Counted from the stretch's first letter, positions 44,241-54,137 are shown. The stretch: DNA of 64,000 nucleotides from Pseudomonas sp. LFM046 (GCF_000949385.2 NZ_JYKO02000001.1:2504620-2568619); one strand, 5' to 3'. Made by a program: numbers and translations. Notes: generated by a model not told the origin, from the letters alone.

Positions 44241-45080
44241 ATGATCAAGAAATGCCTGTTCCCCGCCGCCGGTTACGGCACCCGCTTCCTGCCGGCCACC
44301 AAGGCGATGCCCAAGGAAATGCTGCCAGTGGTCAACAAGCCGCTGATCCAGTACGGCGTTGAAGAGGCCCTGGATGCTGGCCTGAGCGAGATCTCCATCG
44401 TTACCGGCCGCGGCAAGCGCGCTCTGGAAGACCATTTCGACATCAGCTACGAGCTGGAGCACCAGATCAAGGGGACCGACAAGGAGAAATACCTGGTCGG
44501 CATCCGTCGCCTGATCGACGAATGCAGCTTCTCCTACACCCGTCAGGTGGAAATGAAAGGCCTGGGCCACGCCATCCTCAGCGGTCGTCCGCTGATCGGT
44601 GACGAGCCCTTCGCCGTGGTGCTGGCGGACGACCTTTGCCTGAACCTGGAAGGCGACGGCGTACTGACCCAGATGGTCAAGCTGTACAACCAGTTCCGTT
44701 GCTCCATCGTGGCCATCCAGGAAGTGCCCCGCGAGGAAACGTCCAAGTACGGTGTGATCGCCGGCGAGATGATCCGCGACGACATCTTCCGTGTGAACAG
44801 CATGGTCGAGAAGCCCAAGCCCGAAGACGCCCCCTCCAACCTGGCGATCATCGGCCGCTACATCCTGACTCCGGACATCTTCGATCTCATCGAGCAGACC
44901 GAGCCGGGCAAGGGCGGTGAAATCCAGATCACCGACGCCCTGATGAAGCAGGCCCAGGACGGCTGCGTGCTGGCCTACAAGTTCAAGGGCAAGCGTTTCG
45001 ACTGCGGTGGCGCGGAAGGCTACATCGAAGCGACCAACTACTGCTTCGAGAATCTGTATAAGACCGGCAAGGCCTACTGA
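44241..45080 (+). CDS. galU: UTP-glucose-1-phosphate uridylyltransferase
   Basis: The 279-residue nucleotidyltransferase has FPAAGYGTRFLPATKAMPKEMLPV at the N terminus, IVEEAL-like EEALDAGLSEISIV, and DDLCLNLEG. It makes UDP-glucose from UTP and glucose-1-phosphate, used by Ugd and for LPS and exopolysaccharide. It follows ugd by 47 bp and ends at a strong terminator. Confidence 0.97.
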   Translation: MIKKCLFPAAGYGTRFLPATKAMPKEMLPVVNKPLIQYGVEEALDAGLSEISIVTGRGKRALEDHFDISYELEHQIKGTDKEKYLVGIRRLIDECSFSYTRQVEMKGLGHAILSGRPLIGDEPFAVVLADDLCLNLEGDGVLTQMVKLYNQFRCSIVAIQEVPREETSKYGVIAGEMIRDDIFRVNSMVEKPKPEDAPSNLAIIGRYILTPDIFDLIEQTEPGKGGEIQITDALMKQAQDGCVLAYKFKGKRFDCGGAEGYIEATNYCFENLYKTGKAY

Positions 45081-45098
45081 TCGGGCTGAACCTGCGAA

Positions 45099-45124
45099 AA
45101 GGCCGCCTTCGGGCGGCCTTTTTC
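45099..45124 (+). terminator. Terminator of ugd-galU
   Basis: AAGGCCGCC-ttcg-GGCGGCCTT, a 9-bp stem with a UUCG tetraloop followed by TTTCG. Confidence 0.93.
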
Positions 45125-45167
45125 GTTTTCTCGGTTGGTGGTTTTCCTTGGGGGCTACCCAGCACTT

Positions 45168-45250
45168 GTAGGGTGGACCACGCGCCATCAGTCCACCTTT
45201 CGAGGCTCGGCCAGGCACCGGTGGTGGATGATAAGCGCGTCATCCACCCT
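45168..45250. repeat. Intergenic GTAGGGTGGA repeat, copy 1
   Basis: It starts GTAGGGTGGACCACGCGCC and closes with CATCCACCCTCC, so the ends are inverted. Inner TCCACC and GGTGGATG segments give two hairpins. It is related to copies at 55927 and 63084. REP-like, non-coding. Confidence 0.65.
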
Positions 45251-45299
45251 CCAGCAGGGCTGCGCGCTGCATGTGTTTCCACTGGAATGAACGGGCGTG

Positions 45300-45722
45300 C
45301 TACGGAATCGGCATGGCCTCCGACCCCGGCCCCAGCGGTTGGCCGTAGCTGAACTCGACATAGTTGCCCGCCGGGTCGCGCAGGCCGCAGTAGTAACCCA
45401 CCGGATAAGGCTCGTCCCGCGGTGGCCAGATCAGGCAGCCGACGGCCTCGGCCTGGACGGCGATGGCATCCACCCGTTCGCGGCTGTCCACGGCGAAGCC
45501 GAAGTGGCTGTAGTCATCGGGGGCGAGATGGCGGTCCTGGCCGCCGGGCATGATGACGAAGATGAACCGGTGCTCCTTGCCGGGTTCCGCCATCCAGACG
45601 ATCTTCGAACCTTTGGCGCAACGCTCGTGGATCACCCGCATGCCGCAGAAGTCTTCGTAGAAACGGATGCACGACTCCAGTTCCGGCACATGCAGGGCCA
45701 CATGGGTGAGGGTGGGGCGCAT
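45300..45722 (-). CDS. VOC-family (glyoxalase/bleomycin resistance) dioxygenase-like protein
   Basis: The 140-residue protein MRPTLTHVALHVPELESCIRFYEDFCGMRVI has two beta-alpha-beta-beta-beta modules. Potential metal ligands are H8, the HFGFAV histidine and the C-terminal YVEFSYG glutamate. In P. aeruginosa a similar gene lies between galU and gor and is annotated as a ring-cleaving dioxygenase-like protein. The substrate is unknown. It is divergent from gor, so the two share a 94-bp promoter region. Confidence 0.85.
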   Translation of the reverse strand: MRPTLTHVALHVPELESCIRFYEDFCGMRVIHERCAKGSKIVWMAEPGKEHRFIFVIMPGGQDRHLAPDDYSHFGFAVDSRERVDAIAVQAEAVGCLIWPPRDEPYPVGYYCGLRDPAGNYVEFSYGQPLGPGSEAMPIP

Positions 45723-45816
45723 GGGATTCTCCTCCTCGATGCCTCAAGAATAGGCCCGGCAACTGGTCAGAGACAGATCTTCCGGTATGCTGGCGGCTTG
45801 TTTCTGGAGACTTGCC

Positions 45817-47175
45817 ATGGCTTACGACTTCGATCTTTTCGTCATCGGTGCCGGTTCCGGCGGTGTGCGTGCGGCGCGCTTTGCGGCCGGCTTCGGGGCC
45901 CGCGTGGCCATCGCCGAAAGCCGCTACCTGGGCGGCACCTGCGTCAACGTCGGCTGCGTGCCGAAGAAGCTGCTGGTCTACGGTGCGCACTTCGCAGATG
46001 ACTTCGAGCAGGCGCAAGGTTTCGGCTGGTCCCTGGGCGATGCCGGCTTCGACTGGGCGACCCTGATCGCCAACAAGAACCGCGAAATCCACCGCCTCAA
46101 CGGCATCTACCGCAACCTGCTGGTGAACAGTGGCGTCACCCTGCTGGAAGGCCACGCGAAGCTGGTGGACCCGCACACGGTTGAAGTCGCCGGCCAGCGC
46201 TGCACGGCCAAGCACATCCTCGTCGCCACGGGCGGCTGGCCGCAGATTCCCGATATCCCGGGCCGCGAGCATGCCATCAGCTCCAACGAGGCCTTCTTCC
46301 TCAAACAGCTGCCCAAGCGTGTGCTGGTGGTGGGCGGCGGCTACATCGCCGTCGAGTTCGCCTCCATCTTCCATGGCCTGGGTGCCCAGACCACGCTGAT
46401 TTATCGCCGTGAGCTGTTCCTGCGCGGCTTCGACAGCGCCGTGCGCAACCACCTGCGCGATGAGCTGGGCAAGAAAGGCATGAACCTGCAGTTCAACGCC
46501 GACATCGCCAGTATCGAAAAGCAGCCCGACGGCACCCTGCTGGCCACCCTCAAGGATGGTCGCCACCTGGAAACCGACTGCGTCTTCTACGCCACCGGCC
46601 GCCGCCCCATGCTCGATAACCTCGGCCTGGAGAACACCAGCGTCGAACTGGACGAGCGCGGCTTCATCAAGGTGGACGACCAGTACCAGACCACCGAGCC
46701 CTCGATCCTCGCCCTGGGTGATGTGATCGGCCGCGTCCAGCTCACCCCGGTGGCCCTGGCCGAAGGCATGGCCGTCGCCCGGCGCCTGTTCAAGCCGGAG
46801 GAATACCGCGCGGTGGATTACGAGCACATTCCCACCGCCGTATTCAGCCTGCCGAACATCGGCACTGTTGGCCTGACCGAGGAGCAGGCCCGCGCCAAGG
46901 GCCACAAGGTGACGATCTTCGAAAGCCGCTTCCGTCCCATGAAGTTGACCCTGACCGAGAACCAGGAGCGCACCCTCATGAAGCTGGTGGTGGATGCCGA
47001 CACCGACCGCGTCCTCGGCTGCCATATGGTGGGCCCGGAGGCGGGCGAGATCGTCCAGGGTCTGGCCGTGGCAATCAAGGCCGGCGCCACCAAACGCATC
47101 TTCGACGAAACCATCGGCGTGCATCCCACGGCCGCTGAGGAGTTCGTCACCATGCGTACCCCGGTTGGTGCCTGA
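45817..47175 (+). CDS. gor: Glutathione reductase
   Basis: The 452-residue flavoprotein begins [25 protein letters not shown]. The redox disulfide is in [13 protein letters not shown] near residue 44. The NADPH motif [10 protein letters not shown] and the C-terminal [10 protein letters not shown] active-site histidine are present. It regenerates glutathione with NADPH. The start at 45817 is chosen over an in-frame ATG ten codons upstream by homology. The next gene starts 6 bp after its stop. Confidence 0.96.
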   Translation: MAYDFDLFVIGAGSGGVRAARFAAGFGARVAIAESRYLGGTCVNVGCVPKKLLVYGAHFADDFEQAQGFGWSLGDAGFDWATLIANKNREIHRLNGIYRNLLVNSGVTLLEGHAKLVDPHTVEVAGQRCTAKHILVATGGWPQIPDIPGREHAISSNEAFFLKQLPKRVLVVGGGYIAVEFASIFHGLGAQTTLIYRRELFLRGFDSAVRNHLRDELGKKGMNLQFNADIASIEKQPDGTLLATLKDGRHLETDCVFYATGRRPMLDNLGLENTSVELDERGFIKVDDQYQTTEPSILALGDVIGRVQLTPVALAEGMAVARRLFKPEEYRAVDYEHIPTAVFSLPNIGTVGLTEEQARAKGHKVTIFESRFRPMKLTLTENQERTLMKLVVDADTDRVLGCHMVGPEAGEIVQGLAVAIKAGATKRIFDETIGVHPTAAEEFVTMRTPVGA

Positions 47176-47181
47176 CCCTGA

Positions 47182-47805
47182 ATGACGCAGCTCTTCTACC
47201 TTTCCGACTTGTTCGGCGTGGCGGTCTTCGCCATCACCGGTGCGCTGATGGCGGGGCGCAAATCCATGGACCTGTTCGGCGTGCTGGTCATCGCCGTCAT
47301 CACCGCGTTGGGCGGCGGCACCCTGCGTGACGTCATCCTCGGCAACCACCCGGTGAGCTGGATCAGGGATGACACCTACATTCTTGTGGCGTCCCTGGCC
47401 GCCGTGGGCACGGTGCTCTGGGTACGCCTGACCCGGCCCATCAACGAAACCGGCCTGCTGCTGGCGGATGCCTTCGGCCTCGCCGTATTCACCGTCTACG
47501 GCACCCAGGTTGCGCTGCAGCACCATCTGGAACCGGGCACCGCGGTGATCATGGGTGTGATCACCGCGGTCGGCGGCGGCGTCCTGCGGGACATCATCTG
47601 CAACGAAGTGCCGCTGATCTTTCAGAAGGAGATCTACGCCATCGCCTGCATCGCGGGTTCCCTGGTTTTCATCGGCCTGCGCGAGGTGGCGCTGCCAGAC
47701 TGGCTGGGCACTGCCGTGGCCATGCTGGTGGTGCTGTTGATCCGGCTGGCGGCCATCCACTGGAGACTCTCACTGCCGCGCTTCCACCTGCTGGACCGGG
47801 AGTGA
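47182..47805 (+). CDS. TRIC-type membrane protein (UPF0126/YicG)
   Basis: The 207-residue protein has two repeated three-helix units. Each holds a GGG-x-x-RD motif: ITALGGGTLRDVILGN near residue 45 and ITAVGGGVLRDIICNE near 130, with a seventh helix last. Bacterial relatives form monovalent-cation channels, and some are glycine-linked transporters. The ion is not deducible. It follows gor by 6 bp and is probably cotranscribed. Confidence 0.87.
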   Translation: MTQLFYLSDLFGVAVFAITGALMAGRKSMDLFGVLVIAVITALGGGTLRDVILGNHPVSWIRDDTYILVASLAAVGTVLWVRLTRPINETGLLLADAFGLAVFTVYGTQVALQHHLEPGTAVIMGVITAVGGGVLRDIICNEVPLIFQKEIYAIACIAGSLVFIGLREVALPDWLGTAVAMLVVLLIRLAAIHWRLSLPRFHLLDRE

Positions 47806-47957
47806 CATCAGGCTCGAGCGCCGCGATGGCCTTGTGCTGAGCGGCGTCCTCGGCCCCATCGAGTAGACGTTTTTCACTGCAATTTCTGGCGAATTTCGCC
47901 AAACCCGCGACACTGGATGCTGCTGCTCGTTACCAACCCAGGTTGGAGGAAAGCATC

Positions 47958-48764
47958 ATGTCCAGAGTCGCTTTGCTGCTTGCGCTGCTCCTCGGCGCCG
48001 GTCTCGCCCAGGCCGAAATCAAGACCAGTGAAATGCCCTACAAGGGGCCGGACGGCACGACCCTCATCGGTTACTTCGCCTACGACGACGCCATTGCCGG
48101 TAAGCGTCCAGGTGTCGTGGTGGTCCACGAGTGGTGGGGCCTCGACAGCTATATCAAGCGCCGCGCCCGCGATCTGGCGGCCCTCGGCTACAGCGCACTG
48201 GCCATCGACATGTACGGCGATGGCAAGAACACCGAGCACCCGGCTGAAGCCCAGGCCTTCATGCAGGCTGCGATGTCCAGCGCCCCGGCGGCCAAGGGGC
48301 GTTTCCTCGCCGGGCTCGACCTGCTCAAGGCGCAACCCCAGACCGACCCCGACAAACTGGCTGCCATTGGCTACTGCCTTGGCGGCAAGGTGGTGCTGGA
48401 CATGGTTCGCCAGGGCGTGCCCCTGGCCGCAGCGGTCAGTTTTCACGGCCCCTTGGCCACCACCACCCCGGCTACGCCCGGCAGCGTCAAGGCGAAGGTA
48501 CTGGTGGAGCATGGTGCGAAGGACACCCTCGTGCCCATGTCGGCGGTAAACGCGTTCAAGGAAGAGTTCGACAAGGCCCAGGCCGACTACCGCGTGGTCA
48601 TCCAGCCCAAGGCCAAGCACAGCTTCACCAACCCGGATGCCGACCGCCTCAGCCATGCCGGCCACGGCAGCGAGAAGGGCCCGGACCTCGGGTACAGCAA
48701 GGTCGCCGACGAGAACTCCTGGGCCGACATGCAGGCGCTGTTCAAGGAGACCCTCGGTCAGTAG
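47958..48764 (+). CDS. Secreted dienelactone-hydrolase-family protein
   Basis: The 268-residue alpha/beta hydrolase has a signal peptide MSRVALLLALLLGAGLAQA. The nucleophile is a cysteine, C140 in GYCLGGKV, as in dienelactone hydrolase. D is in GAKDTLVP and H in KAKHSFTNPD, completing a triad. WWG in VVHEWWGLDSY is family-typical. It would act in the periplasm; its ester substrate is unknown. A GGAGGA ribosome site precedes 47958, so I reject the start five codons upstream. Confidence 0.9.
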   Translation: MSRVALLLALLLGAGLAQAEIKTSEMPYKGPDGTTLIGYFAYDDAIAGKRPGVVVVHEWWGLDSYIKRRARDLAALGYSALAIDMYGDGKNTEHPAEAQAFMQAAMSSAPAAKGRFLAGLDLLKAQPQTDPDKLAAIGYCLGGKVVLDMVRQGVPLAAAVSFHGPLATTTPATPGSVKAKVLVEHGAKDTLVPMSAVNAFKEEFDKAQADYRVVIQPKAKHSFTNPDADRLSHAGHGSEKGPDLGYSKVADENSWADMQALFKETLGQ

Positions 48765-48808
48765 CGCGTTGGCTAGGCTGAAAATTAGACAAACAAGGGA
48801 GCCGTACC

Positions 48809-50200
48809 ATGAGCAAGCTGCTGCAGACCCTTTCGCCCATCGATGGCTCGGTCTATGTCGAGCGGCCCTGGGCCTCGTCCGCAGAGGTCGCGGCAGCACT
48901 GGAGCGAGCCGAAGTCGCACGTAACACCTGGAAGGCCACGCCGGTGGCCGAGCGCGTCGCCATCGCCCGCCGAGCCATTGCCGCTTTCGCCGCGCGCGAG
49001 GCGCAGCTGGCCGAGGAGCTCAGCTGGATGATGGGGCGGCCGATCCGTTACGCACCGGGGGAGATTCGCGGCTTCGTCGAACGCGCCAGCTACATGGCGG
49101 ATATCGCCGAAGAAGCCCTGGCAGATATCCGACTGCCGGACAAACCGGGCTTCACCCGCCTGATCCGCCGCGAACCCCTGGGGCTTGCGCTGGTCATCGC
49201 GCCCTGGAACTACCCCTACCTGACGGCGGTGAATGCCGTTGTCCCGGCTTTGCTGGCGGGCAATTGCGTGTTGCTCAAACACTCGGCCCAGACGCCGCTC
49301 TGCGCTGAACGCATGGTGGAGGCTTTCGCCGAAGCCGGCCTGCCGCCGGGCGTGTTGCAGTACCTGCACCTGACCCATGCCGACACGGAGCGGCTGATCC
49401 AGGCCGAACCGGTCCGGCACGTGGCCTTTACCGGCTCGGTGGCAGGCGGCGCCATGGTGGAGCGCGCCGCCGCCGGACGCTTCATCAGTTCAGGATTGGA
49501 GCTGGGCGGCAAGGACCCGGCCTATGTGCGCGCCGACGCCAATCTCGCCCACGCCGTGGAAACCGCCATCGATGGTGCCTTCTTCAATAGCGGGCAGTCC
49601 TGCTGTGGCATCGAGCGCATCTACGTGCACGCCGATCTCTTTGATGCCTTCGTCGAACAGGCCGTGGCCCTGGTGGGTGCGTATCGCCTGGGCCGTTCCG
49701 ACGACCCGGAGACCACCCTCGGCCCGCTGGTCCGCGCCGAGGCGGCGGACTTCGTCCGTGCCCAGGTGAGGGAGGCTGTGGGGCAGGGCGCCAGGGCGCA
49801 TCTGGACCCGGCCGCCTTCCCGCTGGAGAAGACCGGCAGCGCCTACTTGGCGCCCCAGGTGCTCACCGGCGTGCACCACGGCATGCGCGTCATGAGCGAG
49901 GAATCCTTCGGCCCGGTGGTGGGCATCCAGAAGGTTCGCAACGACGAGGAAGCCCTGGCGCTGATGAATGACAGCTCCTACGGCCTGACCGCCGCCATCT
50001 TCAGCCAGGACGAGGCCAGCGCCCTGGCACTGGCGGACCGGGTGGAGGCGGGCACCGTCTTCCTCAATCGATGCGACTACCTGGACCCGGCCCTGGCCTG
50101 GACCGGCGTCAAACAGTCCGGGCGCGGCTGCAGCCTGTCGCGGGTGGGCTACGAACACCTGACCCGGCCCAAGTCCTTCCACTTCAAGACCCAGCTGTGA
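48809..50200 (+). CDS. NAD(P)-dependent aldehyde dehydrogenase
   Basis: The 463-residue ALDH has the NAD fold with VIAPWNYPYLTAVNAVVPALLAGNCVLLKHS. The general base E231 is in LELGGKDP and the catalytic C265 in FFNSGQSCCG. The N terminus MSKLLQTLSPIDGSVYVERPWAS is ordinary. It oxidises an aldehyde to an acid; the substrate is unknown. The Fe-ADH gene begins 8 bp after its stop, so an alcohol-to-acid module is likely. A GGGAGCC ribosome site precedes it. Confidence 0.93.
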   Translation: MSKLLQTLSPIDGSVYVERPWASSAEVAAALERAEVARNTWKATPVAERVAIARRAIAAFAAREAQLAEELSWMMGRPIRYAPGEIRGFVERASYMADIAEEALADIRLPDKPGFTRLIRREPLGLALVIAPWNYPYLTAVNAVVPALLAGNCVLLKHSAQTPLCAERMVEAFAEAGLPPGVLQYLHLTHADTERLIQAEPVRHVAFTGSVAGGAMVERAAAGRFISSGLELGGKDPAYVRADANLAHAVETAIDGAFFNSGQSCCGIERIYVHADLFDAFVEQAVALVGAYRLGRSDDPETTLGPLVRAEAADFVRAQVREAVGQGARAHLDPAAFPLEKTGSAYLAPQVLTGVHHGMRVMSEESFGPVVGIQKVRNDEEALALMNDSSYGLTAAIFSQDEASALALADRVEAGTVFLNRCDYLDPALAWTGVKQSGRGCSLSRVGYEHLTRPKSFHFKTQL

Positions 50201-50208
50201 GGAGCGCC

Positions 50209-51378
50209 ATGGACGCGAGCAAATTCCGCATGAACTGGAACTATCCGACCTCGGTGCGGGTGGGCGTCGGCCGCATCGCCGAGCTGAACCTGGCCTGCCG
50301 CGAACTGGGCATGCAGGCGCCGCTGCTGGTGACCGACCCGGGTCTCGCCGCGTTGCCGATGATCGAGTCGGCCCTGCGCCAATGCCGCGATGCCGGGCTC
50401 AAGGCGGGGCTGTTCCACCAGATCAAGGGCAACCCGACCGGGCCGAACGTGATGGACGGTGTGGCGGCCTTCAAGGCGCGTGGCCACGACGGTGTGATCG
50501 CCTTCGGCGGCGGCTCGGCGCTGGATGCCGGCAAGGCCATTGCGCTGATGGTCGGGCAGGACCGCCCGCTCTGGGATTTCGAAGACGTCGGTGACAATGC
50601 CTCGCGGGTGAACGTCGCCGGGATGGCGCCGGTAGTTGCGGTGCCCACCACGGCCGGTACCGGTTCGGAAGTGGGGCGTGCAGCGGTCATCACCGACGAT
50701 CAGGCGCACATCAAACGCATCATCTTCCATGCGCGGATGCTCCCCGCCATCGTCATCCTCGACCCTGAACTCACCGTCGGCCTGCCGCCAAAGATCACTG
50801 CTGCCACCGGAATGGACGCGCTGTCCCACAGCCTGGAAGCCTACTGTTCGCCGCTCTACCACCCCATGGCCGAAGGGATTGCGCTGGAGGGCATGCGCCT
50901 GGTCAAGGACTACCTGCCGCGCGCCACCAGCAGGGGCGGGGACGTGGAAGCCCGGCTGCAGATGCTGGTGGCTTCCAGCATGGGGGCTACCGCTTTCCAG
51001 CGTGGCCTTGGCGCCATGCATGCACTGGCCCACCCCCTGGGGGCGCTTTACGACGCTCACCACGGCTTGCTCAATGCCGTGCTCATGCCCTACGTGCTGC
51101 AGGCCAACCGCGCCTACATCGAAGGGCCGATGGCACGCCTGGCGCGTTACCTCGGTCTGCCTCAGGCAGGCTTCGCCGGGGTGCTCGACTGGGTGGTGAA
51201 CCTGCGCAGCGAACTGGACATCCCCCACAGCCTGGGGGATATCGGCATCGACGATGCGCGCATAGAACAGGTCGGGCGCATGGCCGAGGTCGATCCGTCG
51301 GCCGGTACCAATCCGGTCCCGTACGACGCGAAGACCTACAGCCGCATCTTCGAGAAGGCGCTCCACGGTCGGCTCTGA
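50209..51378 (+). CDS. Iron-containing alcohol dehydrogenase
   Basis: The 389-residue protein belongs to the type III (Fe) alcohol dehydrogenases. It has FGGGSALDAGKAIALM in the nucleotide domain and VPTTAGTGSEVG. The metal ligands are in MDALSHSLEAYCSP (Asp, His) and MHALAHPLGALYDAHHG (His, His). It starts MDASKFRMNWNYPTSVRVGVGRI with a GAGGAGCGCC ribosome site. With the ALDH just upstream it forms an alcohol/aldehyde oxidation pair; the alcohol is not known. Confidence 0.92.
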   Translation: MDASKFRMNWNYPTSVRVGVGRIAELNLACRELGMQAPLLVTDPGLAALPMIESALRQCRDAGLKAGLFHQIKGNPTGPNVMDGVAAFKARGHDGVIAFGGGSALDAGKAIALMVGQDRPLWDFEDVGDNASRVNVAGMAPVVAVPTTAGTGSEVGRAAVITDDQAHIKRIIFHARMLPAIVILDPELTVGLPPKITAATGMDALSHSLEAYCSPLYHPMAEGIALEGMRLVKDYLPRATSRGGDVEARLQMLVASSMGATAFQRGLGAMHALAHPLGALYDAHHGLLNAVLMPYVLQANRAYIEGPMARLARYLGLPQAGFAGVLDWVVNLRSELDIPHSLGDIGIDDARIEQVGRMAEVDPSAGTNPVPYDAKTYSRIFEKALHGRL

Positions 51379-51550
51379 ACTAATCTGATCAATGCAGCGG
51401 TAAGGTCCACCTGATCCGTGGTCACACGGATCGAGGCTCGCTTCGGGTGATTTTCGGGACTCTTCTCATTTCCACGAACCAGACCTTTGCCGGTGCACGC
51501 TGGCGCGGACCGGCGTTGTCTGTGGGTTCAACCTCGTAGGGAGAACAACG

Positions 51551-52009
51551 ATGACCGAGTCATTCAAGGCGGTCGGCGGCTGCCGCTGTGACGATAACCC
51601 CGTGCGCTACCAATACACCTCGCGGCCCTTGGAAGTGCATTACTGCCTGTGCACCGACTGCACCGATATCTGCGGCGGCGCCATGGCCATCATCGCGGTG
51701 GTGGAGCTGAAGTCCTTCACGATCACCGCCAACGCCGACAAGCTGAAGTGCTACCACTCCAAGGCGACCTGCCACCGTTACTTCTGCTCCGAGTGCGGCT
51801 GCCACATGTACCTGCACGTGGACGGTGCCCCTGACGTCGAGCTGGTGCACGTCCCCACCCTGGACCGCGACTCCGACCCGGGCGGCAAACCCGACCGCTA
51901 CGTCTTCGTGCGCTCAAAACACCCGCTCCTGACCTTGCCGGACGACGGCCTGCCACGTCACGAGGGCTGGGCCGACAGCGGTGAGCCGGTAGCCTGGCAG
52001 GCTGGATAA
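51551..52009 (+). CDS. GFA-family (glutathione-dependent formaldehyde-activating) zinc protein
   Basis: The 152-residue protein has cysteine motifs CRCDDN, YCLCTDC (C-x-C-x2-C) and FCSECGCH (C-x2-C). These are the zinc ligands of the GFA/CENP-V fold. Some members were thought to bind the S-hydroxymethylglutathione formed from formaldehyde, but function is not settled. The context after an Fe-ADH/ALDH pair would fit aldehyde detoxification. A TAGGGAGAACAACG ribosome site precedes the ATG. Confidence 0.88.
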   Translation: MTESFKAVGGCRCDDNPVRYQYTSRPLEVHYCLCTDCTDICGGAMAIIAVVELKSFTITANADKLKCYHSKATCHRYFCSECGCHMYLHVDGAPDVELVHVPTLDRDSDPGGKPDRYVFVRSKHPLLTLPDDGLPRHEGWADSGEPVAWQAG

Positions 52010-52024
52010 CGCCGGCGCCGGGCG

Positions 52025-52900
52025 TCAGTTGGCGCTGTGCAGTACCTCGCGGAATGCCTCGAAGGAGGCGGTCGCGTAGCCCTGACGCCAGACCAGCAGG
52101 GTCACCACCCGCATCAGCGGCAATTGGCCGAGGCGGGGTGGCTCGCGCTGCAGTTCCAGCACCGAGCGCGGCAGGACGCCGACGCTGGAGCCGGCCGCCA
52201 CGCAGGCGAGGATGGCGTGGTAGGAACCCACCTGCTGCACTTTCGGTGGTGTGCGTCCGTCGGCGGATAGCCAGTTCTCGGCGATCTGCCGGTAGGTGCA
52301 GCCCTCGGCGAAGCCTGCCAGGCCGTTCACCTGGACATCGGCGGCGCTTTTCACGGGCGGATGGCTGGCAGGCAGCACCAGCAGCAACTCCTCCTCGAAC
52401 ACTGGCAGGGCCTCCAGCCCAAGGGCAGCGACTTCCTCCTGCCAGGTGGCCTTGCCCTCGGGCCAGGCCACCAGGGCGCAATCCAGGCGACGGGCGAGTA
52501 CACCCTCCACCAGCGCCTGGCTGGTGCCCGTGCTCACCTCCAGTTCCACATCGGGACACTGGCCGTGGAATTGCGAAAGCGGGCCGGGAAGGCGACTGGC
52601 TGCGGTGCTCTCCATGCTGCCCAGGCGCAGGCGCCCACCCGGCTGTTGCGGGTGCATTGCCTGGCGGGCTTCGTCGGCCAGGGCCATCAGGCGTTCGCTG
52701 TAGTCGAGGAAGGTCTGCCCTCTGTCGGTGAGGGTCATGCGTTTGCCATCGCGGAGAAAGAGCGGGACGCCCAGCGCTTCCTCCAACTGGCGAATTCGCG
52801 TGGTGACGTTGGATTGCGCCCGCTGCAGGCGCTGGGCCGCACGGGTCACGCTGTGTTCCAGCGCGACCGCGCGGAAGATCTCCAGGCTGGATAGATCCAT
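52025..52900 (-). CDS. LysR-family transcriptional regulator
   Basis: The 291-residue regulator has the N-terminal winged helix [44 protein letters not shown] and a periplasmic-binding-protein-like effector domain. It is divergent from the nitronate monooxygenase gene across 94 bp. That gap contains a large inverted repeat at 52909-52954. By LysR custom it probably controls that enzyme and itself. Confidence 0.93.
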   Translation of the reverse strand: MDLSSLEIFRAVALEHSVTRAAQRLQRAQSNVTTRIRQLEEALGVPLFLRDGKRMTLTDRGQTFLDYSERLMALADEARQAMHPQQPGGRLRLGSMESTAASRLPGPLSQFHGQCPDVELEVSTGTSQALVEGVLARRLDCALVAWPEGKATWQEEVAALGLEALPVFEEELLLVLPASHPPVKSAADVQVNGLAGFAEGCTYRQIAENWLSADGRTPPKVQQVGSYHAILACVAAGSSVGVLPRSVLELQREPPRLGQLPLMRVVTLLVWRQGYATASFEAFREVLHSAN

Positions 52901-52908
52901 GGCTTACG

Positions 52909-52954
52909 ATCTCATATAGAGAATGAATGGTTAAAATTATTCTCCATATGAGAT
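52909..52954. promoter_or_regulatory. Inverted repeat between lysR and monooxygenase genes
   Basis: Left arm ATCTCATATAGAGAAT (52909-52924) matches the complement of the right arm ATTCTCCATATGAGAT (52939-52954) at 15 of 16 bases, with a 14-base spacer. It sits next to the lysR start and about 40 bp upstream of the other gene. This is the expected place for a LysR activator site. Confidence 0.8.
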
Positions 52955-52994
52955 AGATTGGCCAGGTTTTCACGTGTAGGGGAGTTGCCGCGAC

Positions 52995-54044
52995 ATGTCC
53001 ATCACCCACCTGCTCGGTATCGAGCACCCGATCATCCAGGCCCCCATGGTGGGCGTTTCCACACCGGCCCTGGCGGCTGCCGTGTCCAATGCGGGGGCCC
53101 TGGGGTCCATCGGCATCGGTGCGAGCACCCCGGCTCAGGCTCGCGCCATGATCGCGGAAACCCGTGCCCTGACCGATCGGCCCTTCAATGTGAACCTCTT
53201 CTGTCACCGTCCAGCCCGCGCTGACGCCCAGCGCGAGGCGGCTTGGCTGGACTTCCTGCGGCCCCTGTTCGCCGAGTTCGGCGCCGAGCCGCCGGCCGCC
53301 ATTCGCGAGATCTACAAGAGCTTTCTCGATGACCCGGACATGCTGCAGATGCTGCTGGAGGAGCGCCCGGCGGTGGTGAGCTTCCATTTCGGGTTGCCGC
53401 CGAGAGCGTGGATCGATGCCCTGAAGACTGCCGGCATTGGCCTGCTGGCCAGTGCCACCACGCTGGAAGAAGCCCGTTTGGTAGAAGACGCCGGCGTGGA
53501 CGCGATTGTCGCCCAGGGCGTGGAAGCCGGCGGTCACCGCGGCGTCTTCGAGCCGGAGAAGGGGGATGCCGGCATCGGCACCCTGGCGCTGGTGCGCCTG
53601 ATCGCTCGCCACTGCCACCTGCCGGTGATCGCCGCCGGCGGCATCATGGATGGGCAGGGCATTGGTGCCGCGATGATGCTGGGCGCGCAGGGCGCACAAC
53701 TGGGAACGGCGTTCGTCCCCAGCCTGGAGTCTTCCGCCAATGCCGCCTACCGCGCCGCCCTCAAGAGCGAGCGTGCCCACCACACCCGTATCACCGCCGC
53801 CATCTCCGGCCGCGCGGCGCGGGGAATGGTCAACCGTCTGTGGGCTGATCTGGACACTCCGGATGCACCGACGCTGCCGGACTACCCAACGACCTACGAC
53901 GCCGCCAAGGCCTTGCACGCCGCCGCCAGCGCCAAGGGCTGCAACGACTTCGCCGTGCAGTGGGCTGGCCAGGGCGCGCCGCTGGCGCGTGAGATGCCGG
54001 CCGCCGAACTGGTGAAGCTGCTGGTGCAGGAAATGAAGGGCTGA
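52995..54044 (+). CDS. Nitronate monooxygenase (NMO/2-nitropropane dioxygenase family)
   Basis: The 349-residue FMN TIM-barrel protein begins [42 protein letters not shown]. It has the GVEAGGHRG active-site segment and the [26 protein letters not shown] phosphate-binding motif. It oxidises alkyl nitronates such as propionate-3-nitronate to the carbonyl compound plus nitrite. It is preceded by the LysR divergent control region. Confidence 0.92.
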   Translation: MSITHLLGIEHPIIQAPMVGVSTPALAAAVSNAGALGSIGIGASTPAQARAMIAETRALTDRPFNVNLFCHRPARADAQREAAWLDFLRPLFAEFGAEPPAAIREIYKSFLDDPDMLQMLLEERPAVVSFHFGLPPRAWIDALKTAGIGLLASATTLEEARLVEDAGVDAIVAQGVEAGGHRGVFEPEKGDAGIGTLALVRLIARHCHLPVIAAGGIMDGQGIGAAMMLGAQGAQLGTAFVPSLESSANAAYRAALKSERAHHTRITAAISGRAARGMVNRLWADLDTPDAPTLPDYPTTYDAAKALHAAASAKGCNDFAVQWAGQGAPLAREMPAAELVKLLVQEMKG

Positions 54045-54064
54045 TCGCAACGACCACTCCCTCT

Positions 54065-54088
54065 CCCTCTCCCGCTCGCGGGAGAGGG
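54065..54088. repeat. CTCTCCC inverted repeat
   Basis: CCCTCTCCCGC-tc-GCGGGAGAGGG, an 11-bp palindrome of a kind scattered between genes in many proteobacteria. It comes directly after the monooxygenase stop and may help end transcription, though no T-run follows. Confidence 0.65.
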
Positions 54089-54137
54089 TTGGGGAACGGG
54101 AAGGGAATGCACGCCAACGACGTAAATCACCCTCCAT

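Noticed and set aside
45514-47760. Antisense 748-codon frame over gor and the TRIC gene
   Set aside because: Opposes clear genes on the plus strand. Low-complexity, His/Gln-rich product typical of shadow frames.
51723-54137. 804-codon minus-strand frame across GFA, lysR and the monooxygenase gene
   Set aside because: It crosses three real genes in the wrong frame and yields an arginine-rich product.
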